Below are positions 16,495-26,952 of a stretch of 63,591 nt of DNA, in pieces. Source of the DNA: Sulfitobacter mediterraneus (GTDB lineage: Bacteria; Pseudomonadota; Alphaproteobacteria; Rhodobacterales; Rhodobacteraceae); NCBI RefSeq assembly GCF_003054325.1, contig NZ_QBKU01000016.1, forward strand, positions 1-63,591. Reading direction: 5' to 3'. The notes below the pieces were generated by a model. The model ran no database searches. It had not been told where the DNA came from and worked only from the letters and a program-made list of their open reading frames with translations. The first letter of the stretch is position 1. Each line of letters starts with the position of its first letter. Both the position numbers and the translations under genes were made by a program.

Positions 16495-17376
16495 ATGACC
16501 GATACATTTGAAACTGAAAAAGCGCAGGCCTCCGGTTGGTTCCGGGAGTTGCGCGACGAGATCGTCAGCGCCTTTCACGCGCTTGAAGACCGGCAGGGCG
16601 GCGATGTACCTGCGGGGCGCATGGAGGTCCGCAAAACCAGCCGGACATCGGAAGATGGATCGGACGCGGGCGGCGGCGAAATGAGCGTGATGCGCGGCGG
16701 GCGGGTGTTTGAAAAGGTCGGGGTTAATATTTCGACCGTTTATGGCGTGTTGGGCACGCGGGCGCAGTCGGCGATGGCGGCCCGCAAAGGCATTCCGGGG
16801 ATGAAAGATGATCCTCGGTTCTGGGCCTCGGGCATCTCCTTGGTCGCGCATATGCAAAACCCCCATGCGCCGGCGGTTCATATGAACACACGGATGTTCT
16901 GGACCCCGCATGCCTGGTGGTTTGGCGGCGGCGCGGATCTGAACCCTTGCATCGAATATGATGAAGACACCGCGCATTTTCACGCAGAGATGAAGCGGGC
17001 CTGCGATCCGCATGGCGATACGCTTTATGATGAGCTGAAGGACTGGGCCGACCGATATTTCTATATCCCGCACCGCAAACGGGCGCGGGGGGTTGGCGGG
17101 ATCTTTTATGATGATCGCAACAGCGGCGATTGGGCGGCTGATTTTGCCCTGACCAAGGATGTGGGCGCGGCGTTTTTGCCGGCCTTTGTGCCACTGGCGG
17201 ATCGGCGCCGCGAGATGCCTTGGGATGAGGCAGACAAAGACGTGCAACTGCGCCATCGCGGGCTCTATGCCGAATACAATCTGGTCTATGATCGGGGCAC
17301 GAAATTTGGTCTTGAGACCGGCCATGACCCGGATGCGGTTTTGATGAGCCTGCCGCCCTTGGCCAAGTGGTACTGA
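16495..17376 (+). CDS. hemF: Oxygen-dependent coproporphyrinogen III oxidase
   Basis: The 293-residue enzyme oxidatively decarboxylates coproporphyrinogen III to protoporphyrinogen IX using O2. Recognisable segments are GGGEMSVMRGGRVFEKVGVNIS, HMNTRMF and WWFGGGADLNPC, and the C-terminal YAEYNLVYDRGTKFGL. The ATG at 16495 is chosen from family length; the open frame upstream is antisense to marR and its leader. It is divergent from marR and followed after 7 bp by a 2H-phosphoesterase-like gene. With hemC and hemE it shows that several haem steps are encoded on this element. Confidence 0.96.
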   Translation: MTDTFETEKAQASGWFRELRDEIVSAFHALEDRQGGDVPAGRMEVRKTSRTSEDGSDAGGGEMSVMRGGRVFEKVGVNISTVYGVLGTRAQSAMAARKGIPGMKDDPRFWASGISLVAHMQNPHAPAVHMNTRMFWTPHAWWFGGGADLNPCIEYDEDTAHFHAEMKRACDPHGDTLYDELKDWADRYFYIPHRKRARGVGGIFYDDRNSGDWAADFALTKDVGAAFLPAFVPLADRRREMPWDEADKDVQLRHRGLYAEYNLVYDRGTKFGLETGHDPDAVLMSLPPLAKWY

Positions 17377-17383
17377 GCAGGCC

Positions 17384-18064
17384 ATGAGCGCCTATGCGCG
17401 ATATGCCGTCTATGTTGTGCCTCAGGGTGATCTGGGGGCGGCCGGGGCGGCCTGGCTTGGCTGGGACGTTGGTGAGGGTGGCGAGGTTGCGCAGGCTGAT
17501 GGGCTTGATCTGAATCTGCCCGCGCTTACCCAAACGCCGCGCAAATACGGGTTTCACGGTACTGTTATGGCCCCGTTTCAGATGCGGGAGGGGGCGACCC
17601 TAGAGGAATTGCGCCGCGCATTCGCGCAGCTGTGCACCGGCATTGCGGCAGTGCGTTGCGGTGATCTTGAGGTTGTTGCGCTTGGCCGGTTTATCGCGCT
17701 GATCCCGCAAAGCGGGGCGGCGGACCTGCGGGCCATGGCGGCGCAGGTGGTGGAAGGGTTGGATCAGTGGCGCGCGCCCTTGCCTGCGGCAGAGTTTGAG
17801 CGGCGCAATCGGCCCGGATTGTCCGATGTGCAGCGCGGATATTTGCAGCGCTGGGGTTATCCGCATGTCATGGAGGCCTACCGGTTTCATATGACCCTGA
17901 CGGGGCGGATACCAAAGGCCGAGGTGGAGCGGGTGGTGCAAGGCGCGCGGGACTATTTTGCGCCGCTGCTGGCCGATCCGATGAGGATTGATGATCTGGC
18001 GCTGGTTGGGCAGCGGCCCGATGGGCGGTTTGAGGTGATTGCACGGTGCGCGTTGCAAGGGTGA
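17384..18064 (+). CDS. DUF1045-type 2H phosphoesterase-like protein
   Basis: The 226-residue protein has two HxT motifs (FHGTV near residue 58 and FHMTLTG in the C-terminal half), the signature of 2H phosphoesterases. The N-terminal RYAVYVVP and the RKYGFHGT segment resemble the DUF1045 family often found in phosphonate (phn) operons. No phn gene is nearby; instead it follows hemF by 7 bp and is probably co-transcribed with it. Likely chemistry is hydrolysis of a 2',3'-cyclic phosphate or a similar phosphodiester. Its role here is unknown. Confidence 0.78.
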   Translation: MSAYARYAVYVVPQGDLGAAGAAWLGWDVGEGGEVAQADGLDLNLPALTQTPRKYGFHGTVMAPFQMREGATLEELRRAFAQLCTGIAAVRCGDLEVVALGRFIALIPQSGAADLRAMAAQVVEGLDQWRAPLPAAEFERRNRPGLSDVQRGYLQRWGYPHVMEAYRFHMTLTGRIPKAEVERVVQGARDYFAPLLADPMRIDDLALVGQRPDGRFEVIARCALQG

Positions 18065-18104
18065 TGGTCATCGCGCCGGGATGGCCCGCACCCGTGAGTG
18101 CGGA

Positions 18105-18124
18105 TTGAGGGGCCAGCCCCTCAA
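18105..18124. repeat. REP-like intergenic palindrome
   Basis: TTGAGGGGC-CA-GCCCCTCAA is a perfect inverted repeat, followed by ACTCCCCGGAATATTT. No T-run follows. The composition resembles short dispersed intergenic palindromes that I associate with Rhodobacteraceae genomes; only one copy was noticed in this window. Confidence 0.5.
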
Positions 18125-18158
18125 ACTCCCCGGAATATTTAGAGCCAAAAAGGGGGAT

Positions 18159-20153
18159 ATGGGTCCGGTATTAACGGTTTCTTCAGCATCTGCGTTTTTG
18201 ATGGGGCAGGAAGGACAGGTGACGGGCGCATTGGAACAGCTTGCGAAATTGCATATTCTGCCGCGATGGAAAAAGCGGATTATCCTGATTGCGGTGGACA
18301 GCCTGCTGATGTGGTCAGCATTGTTTCTGGCGATGGTGCTGCGCGGCGGTGGGGTGTTTTTTGAGGCCCCGCAAAAGCTATGGGTTTTGCTGGTTGTGAT
18401 GGGCTTGGTCACGCCGCTGGTGGTGGCGGCTGTGCGGTTGGACCGGGTGAAATTGACCGCGCCTGAAATGATCAGCGGGCTGCGGGTCACGATGGCGGCC
18501 GGTTGCTTGGGCCTGATTGCGGCGGTGATGATGACATTGGCCGGGCTGGACCATGCGATTGCTGTGGCGGTGATATTTGGCAGTCTGTTTGTCATGTTTG
18601 CGACCGGGGTGCGCATTGCCGCGCTGCATGTGCTGCGCTGGGTGATTGCGCGCACCGGGTCGGTGGACCAAAAGACCATTGCGATCTACGGAGCAGGCGC
18701 GGCAGGGATGCAACTGGCGGCGGCGTTGTTGCAGGCTTGCGAGGCGCGACCGGCGTTTTTTGTGGATGACAATCCGAAATTGCAGGGGCTGACGATCTGC
18801 GGTTTGCCGGTGTTTGAGGCCGGCAAATTGCCGATGTTGATCGCCCGGCATAATGTCGAACAGATTGTGCTGGCAGCCCCGTCGATGGAACCGGCACGCC
18901 GGGATCCGCTGGTCAGGCGTTTGCGGGCTCATGGGGTTGAGGTGCAGGTGCTGCCGTCCTTTGGGGATATGTTGATGGGGCGCGAACCGCCGGGAGAGAT
19001 CCGTCCCGTTGCGCCAGAGCAGCTTTTGGGTCGCGACAGGGTCGCGCTTGATACACCGCAGATTGCCAAGGCCTATGCCGGGCGGATGATTATGGTGACC
19101 GGCGCGGGCGGATCCATTGGCGCAGAGCTGTGCCGGCAATTGCTGGACTGTCGTCCGGCGGGAGTTGTCCTGTTCGATCACAGTGAATTCCAACTCTATC
19201 AGGTGCAGCAGGAACTGGCTGATCTTGGCGAAGCGGCAGGGATCAAGCTGGTTGCGCGGCTTGGATCGGTCACGGACATCGCGCGGGTGCGGGAGGTGAT
19301 TGCGGGCGATGGGGCCGAGATTATCCTGCACGCGGCGGCTTATAAACATGTGCCGATGGTGGAGGACAATCCACTGGCCGGGGCCAAAAACAACGTTCTG
19401 GGCACCCATGCGGTGGCCAAAGCCGCCGTCGAGGCGGGGATTGAGCGGTTTATTCTGGTGTCTTCGGACAAGGCGGTGCGTCCGGCCAATGTGATGGGCG
19501 CGACCAAACGGATGGCGGAACTGGTGGTGCAGGATCTGCAAACACGCCATGCGGACACCCGATGTGCGATGGTGCGGTTTGGCAATGTTTTGGGCTCATC
19601 TGGATCGGTTTTGCCGCTGTTTCACAGCCAGATTGCCAAGGGCGGTCCGGTCACGGTAACCCATCCTGAGGTGACGCGCTATTTCATGACGATGCCCGAA
19701 GCGGCGCGGCTGGTGCTGTTGGCGGGTGCATTTGCCAGGGGCGGCGAAGTGTTTGTTCTGGATATGGGCGCGGCGCAAAGGGTGATGGATATCGCGCGGC
19801 GGATGATCCGGCTGGCGGGGCGGCAGGAAAAAGATCCGGTGACCGGCAAAGGCGATATTGCGATCAAGATCACTGGCTTGCGGTCTGGCGAGAAATTGCA
19901 TGAAGAGCTGTTGATTGATCGTGGTAGCCTGATCCAGACACCGCATCCAAAGATTTTGCGTGCCAAGGAAGCGATGCTGAGCCAGATTGAGGTGGCAAGG
20001 CTGTTGCGCCAAGTGGAGCGGGCGATTGCCGAGGGAGATCGTGCCCTGTTGCGCAGGATAATCAAGGACCGGATTGAGCCAATGACGCCGCTGAGGCGGA
20101 TCAAAACAGGCACTGTCCAACTGCGGGTTTCGAAAACGCGGATGCCGGTCTAG
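18159..20153 (+). CDS. Membrane-bound nucleoside-diphosphate-sugar dehydratase/epimerase (CapD/WbpM type)
   Basis: The 664-residue protein starts at the ATG at 18159 behind AGGGGG. An N-terminal membrane domain with about four hydrophobic segments (residues ~35-155) is followed by a first Rossmann fold (AIYGAGAAGMQLA) and a second extended-SDR fold with GAGGSIGAELCRQ. The catalytic region SSDKAVRPANVMGATKRM has methionine in place of the usual tyrosine, as in WbpM/PglF-type UDP-GlcNAc 4,6-dehydratases. The family supplies precursors for capsule, O-antigen or glycoprotein sugars at the inner membrane. It stands alone, with no glycosyltransferases around it. The exact sugar is not predictable. 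Confidence 0.88.
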   Translation: MGPVLTVSSASAFLMGQEGQVTGALEQLAKLHILPRWKKRIILIAVDSLLMWSALFLAMVLRGGGVFFEAPQKLWVLLVVMGLVTPLVVAAVRLDRVKLTAPEMISGLRVTMAAGCLGLIAAVMMTLAGLDHAIAVAVIFGSLFVMFATGVRIAALHVLRWVIARTGSVDQKTIAIYGAGAAGMQLAAALLQACEARPAFFVDDNPKLQGLTICGLPVFEAGKLPMLIARHNVEQIVLAAPSMEPARRDPLVRRLRAHGVEVQVLPSFGDMLMGREPPGEIRPVAPEQLLGRDRVALDTPQIAKAYAGRMIMVTGAGGSIGAELCRQLLDCRPAGVVLFDHSEFQLYQVQQELADLGEAAGIKLVARLGSVTDIARVREVIAGDGAEIILHAAAYKHVPMVEDNPLAGAKNNVLGTHAVAKAAVEAGIERFILVSSDKAVRPANVMGATKRMAELVVQDLQTRHADTRCAMVRFGNVLGSSGSVLPLFHSQIAKGGPVTVTHPEVTRYFMTMPEAARLVLLAGAFARGGEVFVLDMGAAQRVMDIARRMIRLAGRQEKDPVTGKGDIAIKITGLRSGEKLHEELLIDRGSLIQTPHPKILRAKEAMLSQIEVARLLRQVERAIAEGDRALLRRIIKDRIEPMTPLRRIKTGTVQLRVSKTRMPV

Positions 20154-20197
20154 CGGGCGATCAAGCCGCCCGCCGGTTCCGCGAAGAGCTTTCGAAA

Positions 20198-21004
20198 TCA
20201 GCTGTTGGGGCGCACCCGTGCGGCGCTTTTGTCGGCAAAGGCAGCGAGGCGCGACCGGGCATCGGGCTGGGTGTTAACGACACCGGCCACGACAGCCTCG
20301 GCATAGGCGGCATCCATCGCGGACATGTTTTGCATGTGGCTGATCGCGGAACATATGGCGAAGTTGGTCAGCGGCAGGTTTTGCGCCGCCGCGCGGGCCA
20401 GTTCCATGGCTTTGTCAAAGCTGGACCCTTCGACGATGTATTGCGCCAAACCCAGATCGACGGCTTCTTGGCCCTGGTACACTCGGCCGGTCAGCATCAT
20501 GTCGATCATCCGCGATTTGCCGACCAGATCGGCCACGCGGATTGTTGCGCCGCCGCCGGTGAACAACCCGCGCTGGCCCTCGGGCAGAGCGAAATAGCAG
20601 GTCTGGTCCATCACGCGCACATGAGCAGAGCTGGCCAGTTCGAGACCGCCACCAACAACCGCGCCTTGCAGGGCGGCGATGACAGGCACACCGCCATATT
20701 CCATCTTGTTGAACGCCTCATGCCAGCGCAGGCAGACGTGCATGAAATCGGCTGGACTGCGGTCTTGGTCGTGGTGTTCGATGAGATCGAGACCGGCGCA
20801 GAAGTGATCACCTGCCCCTGCCAGAACCACAGCTTTTACCTCTGCGCGAGGGGCAAGGGAGAAGAAATCAACCAGTTCTTCGATGGTGTCGATATCGAGC
20901 GCGTTGCGCTTTTTCGGGCGGTTCAGGGTCACAACCCAGACGCCATCGTCCTGCGGGGCGAGGTCAAGGTTGGTGTAGCTGGAGATGTCGATGGTCTTGG
21001 TCAT
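20198..21004 (-). CDS. Crotonase/enoyl-CoA hydratase, DmdD-like (methylthioacryloyl-CoA hydratase candidate)
   Basis: The 268-residue crotonase has the oxyanion-hole segments [11 protein letters not shown] and [15 protein letters not shown]. The two putative catalytic glutamates Glu122 and Glu142 are spaced as in crotonases generally and lie one residue from the positions I recall for Ruegeria DmdD (121, 141). The spacing is not diagnostic. The argument for DmdD is its place 37 bp downstream of a DmdC-type dehydrogenase, as in the Ruegeria pomeroyi dmdC-dmdD pair. DmdD hydrates and hydrolyses methylthioacryloyl-CoA, releasing methanethiol. An ordinary enoyl-CoA hydratase is the alternative. 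AAAGGA precedes the ATG at 21004. Confidence 0.8.
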   Translation of the reverse strand: MTKTIDISSYTNLDLAPQDDGVWVVTLNRPKKRNALDIDTIEELVDFFSLAPRAEVKAVVLAGAGDHFCAGLDLIEHHDQDRSPADFMHVCLRWHEAFNKMEYGGVPVIAALQGAVVGGGLELASSAHVRVMDQTCYFALPEGQRGLFTGGGATIRVADLVGKSRMIDMMLTGRVYQGQEAVDLGLAQYIVEGSSFDKAMELARAAAQNLPLTNFAICSAISHMQNMSAMDAAYAEAVVAGVVNTQPDARSRLAAFADKSAARVRPNS

Positions 21005-21041
21005 GGGGTACGTCCTTTGTGCGTTTGGGGGGCGCGGTTGA

Positions 21042-22811
<1,770 letters not shown>

Positions 22812-22930
22812 TTTGATGTCTCCGGTTGGCAGGCTGCGTTGCGCCATACATAGCGGACAAAGGGGGGCTTGCCATCTCTTCTATGGACGCAAAACTTGCA
22901 AAAAGTGACAAAGCTGCGCGATATGGGGCA

Positions 22931-23974
22931 ATGAACAGCGCAAAGACCCTTACAATATTGCCAACTGTGTCGCGTGCCTTTCTGGATGATTGGCTGGCGG
23001 TGCTGCGCCGTGATTGTTCGGCGCGGCAGATGGCGGATTTTCTGGACAAAACCGGCCTTTCGGCGGTGAACGGGGCGCGGGGGCGCGTGACCCATGACCA
23101 GATTGTGCGGCTGTATCAAATGGTGGTGGCGGAAACCGGGGATGAGATGATGGGCCTTTGCAGCCGGACCATCCGGCCCGGTGCGCTGAAGCATCTGTGC
23201 GCCTCGGTGCGGGGGGCGTCGTCGCTATCTGCGGCGCTGTTTCGGTTTACGTCGTTCTGGAACCTGCTGCTCGATGACTACGAGATGACGTTGGAAAACG
23301 ATGGCGAAACCCTGCGCATGGCCTTGTTGCCACGGGGGGATCAGGCGCCGCAGCGGTTTGGCCATATGTTGCTGCTCAAGCTGACGCATGGGGTTGCGTC
23401 CTGGCTGGCGGGGTATGAGCTGCCGCTGACCTCGGTCGGGTTTTGTTTTGAGCGGCCGGAGTTTGCCGCAGATTATCCGATCCTGTTTCCGGCGGCGATC
23501 CGGTTTGGGCAGGCGAAGTCCTATGTGAGTTTTGATGCCAGCGTGGGGCCGATGCCGGTGTCGCGCACAGAGGCGGAGATGCAGGAATTTTTGATCCGTG
23601 CGCCGCGCGACTGGATTTTCACCAGCCTGAATGAACACGCGCTGCCGCTGCGGGTGCGGGAATTATTGCTGGCCTCGGACAGGTTGGAGGCCGGGCTAAG
23701 GGACGCGGCGCAGCAGTTGCACCTGACGCCGCGCACATTGATGCGGCGGCTGGACGCGGAAGGCACGTCGTTTCAGGGGATCAAAGACGGGTTGCGCCGG
23801 GATCTGGCGATCCGGGATTTGGCGCAGGGGGGCAAGAGCATTGAGGCGATATCGCTTGATGTCGGCTTTGCCTCGGCGGCGAATTTTCACCGCGCCTTCA
23901 AACGTTGGACGGACCTGACGCCGGGGGCTTACCGCAAGAAATCACGGATCAGCGCCCCGGCGCAGGTGTCCTGA
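22931..23974 (+). CDS. AraC family transcriptional regulator
   Basis: The roughly 347-residue protein has an N-terminal AraC-binding-like domain (arabinose-binding type, as in OruR/ArgR-like regulators) and a C-terminal double helix-turn-helix: LHLTPRTLMRRLDAEGTSFQGIKDGLRRDLAIRDL and SIEAISLDVGFASAANFHRAFKRW. The start at 22931 (MNSAKTL...) is preferred; an ATG at 22883 would add 16 unconserved-looking residues. It is divergent from the DmdC/DmdD-like pair, so it probably controls those genes in response to their substrate or product. Confidence 0.85.
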   Translation: MNSAKTLTILPTVSRAFLDDWLAVLRRDCSARQMADFLDKTGLSAVNGARGRVTHDQIVRLYQMVVAETGDEMMGLCSRTIRPGALKHLCASVRGASSLSAALFRFTSFWNLLLDDYEMTLENDGETLRMALLPRGDQAPQRFGHMLLLKLTHGVASWLAGYELPLTSVGFCFERPEFAADYPILFPAAIRFGQAKSYVSFDASVGPMPVSRTEAEMQEFLIRAPRDWIFTSLNEHALPLRVRELLLASDRLEAGLRDAAQQLHLTPRTLMRRLDAEGTSFQGIKDGLRRDLAIRDLAQGGKSIEAISLDVGFASAANFHRAFKRWTDLTPGAYRKKSRISAPAQVS

Positions 23975-23976
23975 CC

Positions 23977-26361
23977 CTAGCTCGCGATGCGGTGTACCAC
24001 GCTGCGCCCCGGTGTCAGCCCTTGCACTTTTTCAACGATTGACGCGGCATCAATGCCAAAGTGGCGATAAAGATCGGCGATGGTGCCGGTCTGGCCAAAG
24101 TGTTCGACGCCGAGCGGTACCGTTTGATGCCCGATCACGGACCCAAGCCAAGACAGCGTGGCGGGATGGCCATCAATCACTGTGATCAGTTTGCAATCGC
24201 GGGGCAGGGCGGACAGCAGGGTTTCGACATGGCTTTGCGCGGCGGCATTGCCACGGGCGCGGGCCCGTTGCGCCGCCGTCCATCCCGCATTCAACCGGTC
24301 GGCAGAGGTCACGGCCAGCACGCCAACATCGCGCCGCCCTTCGGCGATGATGCCCGCCGCTTTGATCGCTTCGGGGGCGACGGCCCCTTGATAGGCGATC
24401 ACCACCTCGCAATTCGGCCCGGGTTTGCGCAGCCAATAGGCCCCGTCGATCGCGCCTTGGCGAAAATCCTCATCCACACGTTTGCCGGGCTGTTCGATGG
24501 GGTTGGTTGTCAGGCGCAGATAGACAGAGCCGCCGGTTTCATCGCGCAGCCAAGTGCGTTCGTCCGGGTCGCCTTCACCGTCTTTTTGCAGATAATCAAA
24601 GGCCCATTTCATGATCACGGCCAACTCGTCCGCAAAGGCGGGTTCAAAGCTGGCCAGCCCGTCCTGGCTCATCCCGATGAGGGGTGAACCGATGGATTGG
24701 TGCGCGCCGCCTTCGGGGGCGAGGGTCACGCCGGAGGGTGTGCCGATGATCATAAACCGCGCATCCTGATAACAGGCGTAGTTCAGCGCATCGAGACCGC
24801 GGGCGACAAAGGGATCGTAGACCGTGCCGATGGGGATCACCCGTTTGCCAAACAGCGCATGCGACAGGCCCGCCGCGCCCAGCAACAAGAACAGGTTCAT
24901 CTCGGCGATGCCCAGTTCGATATGCTGGCCCTTGGGGGTGAATTCCCACTTTGCGGTTGAGGGGATTTTTTCGTTGATAAAGGTGTCGGCCTGTTCGGTA
25001 CGGGCAAACAGCTTGCGCCGGTTCACCCAAGGGCCAAGGTTCGTGGTGCCGGTCACGTCGGGCGACATGGTGACGATGCGGGCGGCCAGATCACTGTCAC
25101 CTTTGGACAGATCATCAAGCACTTTGCCAAAGGCCATTTGTGTCGAAATCTCGCGGTCAGTGGCCAGATCAATCGCCGGAACCGGCAGTTTGTCATCGGT
25201 AAAGCGGCGGCGGCCTTTGGCAAAGAACGGTGCTTTGTCGAGGAAGGCTTGCAGCGCGGCGGGGTCTTGGACGGTGGCGAATTTTTCCCACTCGTCGCCT
25301 TCGGCCACGCCCATGTGTTTTTGCCATTGCCCCATCTGGGTTTTGTTCATCAGGCCGCCGTGATTGTCCTTGTGACCCGCGATTGGCGTGCCCCAGCCCT
25401 TGACCGTATAGGCCAGAAAACATGTGGGGCGGTCGTGGTCGATGGCGTCAAAGGTTTCGGCCATTGTCTCAACGCAGTTGCCGCCGAGATTTTCCATCAG
25501 GTCGGCGAGTTCATCGTCCGAGCGGGCGTCGATGAGCGCGGTCACATCGCCCTGATCGCCAAGCGCCTCCATCAGCCGTTCGCGCCAGACCGCGCCGCCC
25601 ATAAAGGTGAGCGCCGAATAAAGCTGGTTGGGGCAATTGTCGATCCAGTCGCGCAGCTTGTCACCGCCCGGTTCGGTAAAGGCGGCCCGTTGCAGGGCGC
25701 CGTATTTGACCTTGACCACATCCCAGCCGAAGGCGTCAAAGATCTGTTCGATGCGTTTGAACAGCCCCTCGCGCACCACACCGTCCAACGACTGGCGGTT
25801 GTAATCGATGATCCACCATGTGTTGCGCAGATCGTTTTTCCAGCCCTCTTGCAGGGCCTCGTAAACATTGCCTTCGTCCAGTTCCGCATCGCCCACCAGC
25901 GCGACCATCCGGCCCAGCGGCAGGCCATCCCCCCAGTCCTTGGCGGTGATGTAGTCCTGCACCAGCGAAGCAAATGACGTAATCGCCACGCCAAGACCAA
26001 CAGATCCGGTGGAGAAATCCACATCGTCGATGTCTTTGGTGCGGCTGGGATAGCTTTGCACCCCATGAAAGCCGCGGAAGTTTTCCATTTTTTCGCGGGT
26101 TTGGTTGCCCATCAGATACTGGATTGCGTGAAAGATCGGCGAGGCATGAGGTTTGACCGCCACCCGGTCTTCGGGGCGCAGGGCGCTGTAGTAAAGGGCG
26201 GTCATGATGGAGACCATGGAGGCAGAGGAGGCCTGATGCCCGCCGACCTTGATCCCGTCCGCCTTGGGGCGGATGTGGTTGGCGTTGTGGATCATCCAGT
26301 GCGACAGCCACAAGAGCCGCTGTTCGATTGTCTTGAGATGGGTTTGGTCAATCTGTGTCAT
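23977..26361 (-). CDS. Homodimeric 2-oxo acid dehydrogenase E1 (MdeB-like 2-oxobutyrate dehydrogenase)
   Basis: The 794-residue thiamine-diphosphate enzyme has the architecture of AceE-type E1 with all three transketolase-like domains: HRQASSAS-type N-terminus (VGGHQASSASMVSIMTALYY), the ThDP/Mg motif GDAELDEGN...DYN, and the C-terminal domain. It is shorter than pyruvate E1 (about 890). In Pseudomonas putida, MdeB is such an E1 acting on 2-oxobutyrate made by methionine gamma-lyase. Here the gene is the last of a run that begins with that lyase, so the same role is inferred. No E2 or E3 gene is present; they must be shared from elsewhere. A GAGGAAGG ribosome site precedes the ATG. Confidence 0.85.
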   Translation of the reverse strand: MTQIDQTHLKTIEQRLLWLSHWMIHNANHIRPKADGIKVGGHQASSASMVSIMTALYYSALRPEDRVAVKPHASPIFHAIQYLMGNQTREKMENFRGFHGVQSYPSRTKDIDDVDFSTGSVGLGVAITSFASLVQDYITAKDWGDGLPLGRMVALVGDAELDEGNVYEALQEGWKNDLRNTWWIIDYNRQSLDGVVREGLFKRIEQIFDAFGWDVVKVKYGALQRAAFTEPGGDKLRDWIDNCPNQLYSALTFMGGAVWRERLMEALGDQGDVTALIDARSDDELADLMENLGGNCVETMAETFDAIDHDRPTCFLAYTVKGWGTPIAGHKDNHGGLMNKTQMGQWQKHMGVAEGDEWEKFATVQDPAALQAFLDKAPFFAKGRRRFTDDKLPVPAIDLATDREISTQMAFGKVLDDLSKGDSDLAARIVTMSPDVTGTTNLGPWVNRRKLFARTEQADTFINEKIPSTAKWEFTPKGQHIELGIAEMNLFLLLGAAGLSHALFGKRVIPIGTVYDPFVARGLDALNYACYQDARFMIIGTPSGVTLAPEGGAHQSIGSPLIGMSQDGLASFEPAFADELAVIMKWAFDYLQKDGEGDPDERTWLRDETGGSVYLRLTTNPIEQPGKRVDEDFRQGAIDGAYWLRKPGPNCEVVIAYQGAVAPEAIKAAGIIAEGRRDVGVLAVTSADRLNAGWTAAQRARARGNAAAQSHVETLLSALPRDCKLITVIDGHPATLSWLGSVIGHQTVPLGVEHFGQTGTIADLYRHFGIDAASIVEKVQGLTPGRSVVHRIAS

Positions 26362-26400
26362 GGCGGTGCCTTCCTCGGGTGCGGGCAGGGGAATGTTAGA

Positions 26401-26952
26401 TCAGTTTTCGATCCGGGTGCTGATAATGTCGCCGTTCAAGTGCACAGGGTTCAGGATCGTCTGTGCATTGGGGCTGTGGGCCACGGATTTGCGGTGCAGT
26501 TCGGCAAATTCTTCGGCTGTGGCATCGCCGGTGACGTGGATTTGATAGCGGATTTCGGGAAAGCCCACGGTGCTGTTGGTGCCCAGCCCCATAAACCCTC
26601 GCAGGTCCAGCGTGGCGTCAAAATCAATGCGCACCGATTCAAGCTGAATGCCCTCGGCGGTGGCCCCGGCGATAAAGCTGACCATCATGCAAGACCCCAG
26701 ACCCGACAGCAGCAGTTCCTGCGGGTTGGGGCCGTGGTTGTTGCCCATCAATTGGCGCGGCTCGTCCGATGTCCAGCTGAACGAGCGGCTGACCTGATGC
26801 GGGCCGACTTTCATCGGTTTGGTTTCGCTGATGGCGCGGGTGCCGCTTTGCCATTTTACTTCAAGACCATAATCCATGATCGCCTCTTCGGGGGCGGCGG
26901 CAACTTCGTTTACAAATTCGCTGAGGGCGGCGGTGGGGATGGCGTTACGCAT
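26401..26952 (-). CDS. OsmC family protein lacking the second cysteine
   Basis: The 183-residue OsmC/Ohr-fold protein has its first reactive cysteine as Cys88 in GLGSCMMVSF. The position of the usual second cysteine (CP motif) is Ser160 in AHSPNAQTIL, so the standard two-cysteine peroxidase mechanism is missing. It begins inside the end of the upstream PLP-enzyme gene (8-bp overlap) and lies 39 bp before the E1 gene. In this sulfur operon it may detoxify or bind a thiol/organosulfur compound with a single cysteine; that is inference. Confidence 0.85.
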   Translation of the reverse strand: MRNAIPTAALSEFVNEVAAAPEEAIMDYGLEVKWQSGTRAISETKPMKVGPHQVSRSFSWTSDEPRQLMGNNHGPNPQELLLSGLGSCMMVSFIAGATAEGIQLESVRIDFDATLDLRGFMGLGTNSTVGFPEIRYQIHVTGDATAEEFAELHRKSVAHSPNAQTILNPVHLNGDIISTRIEN

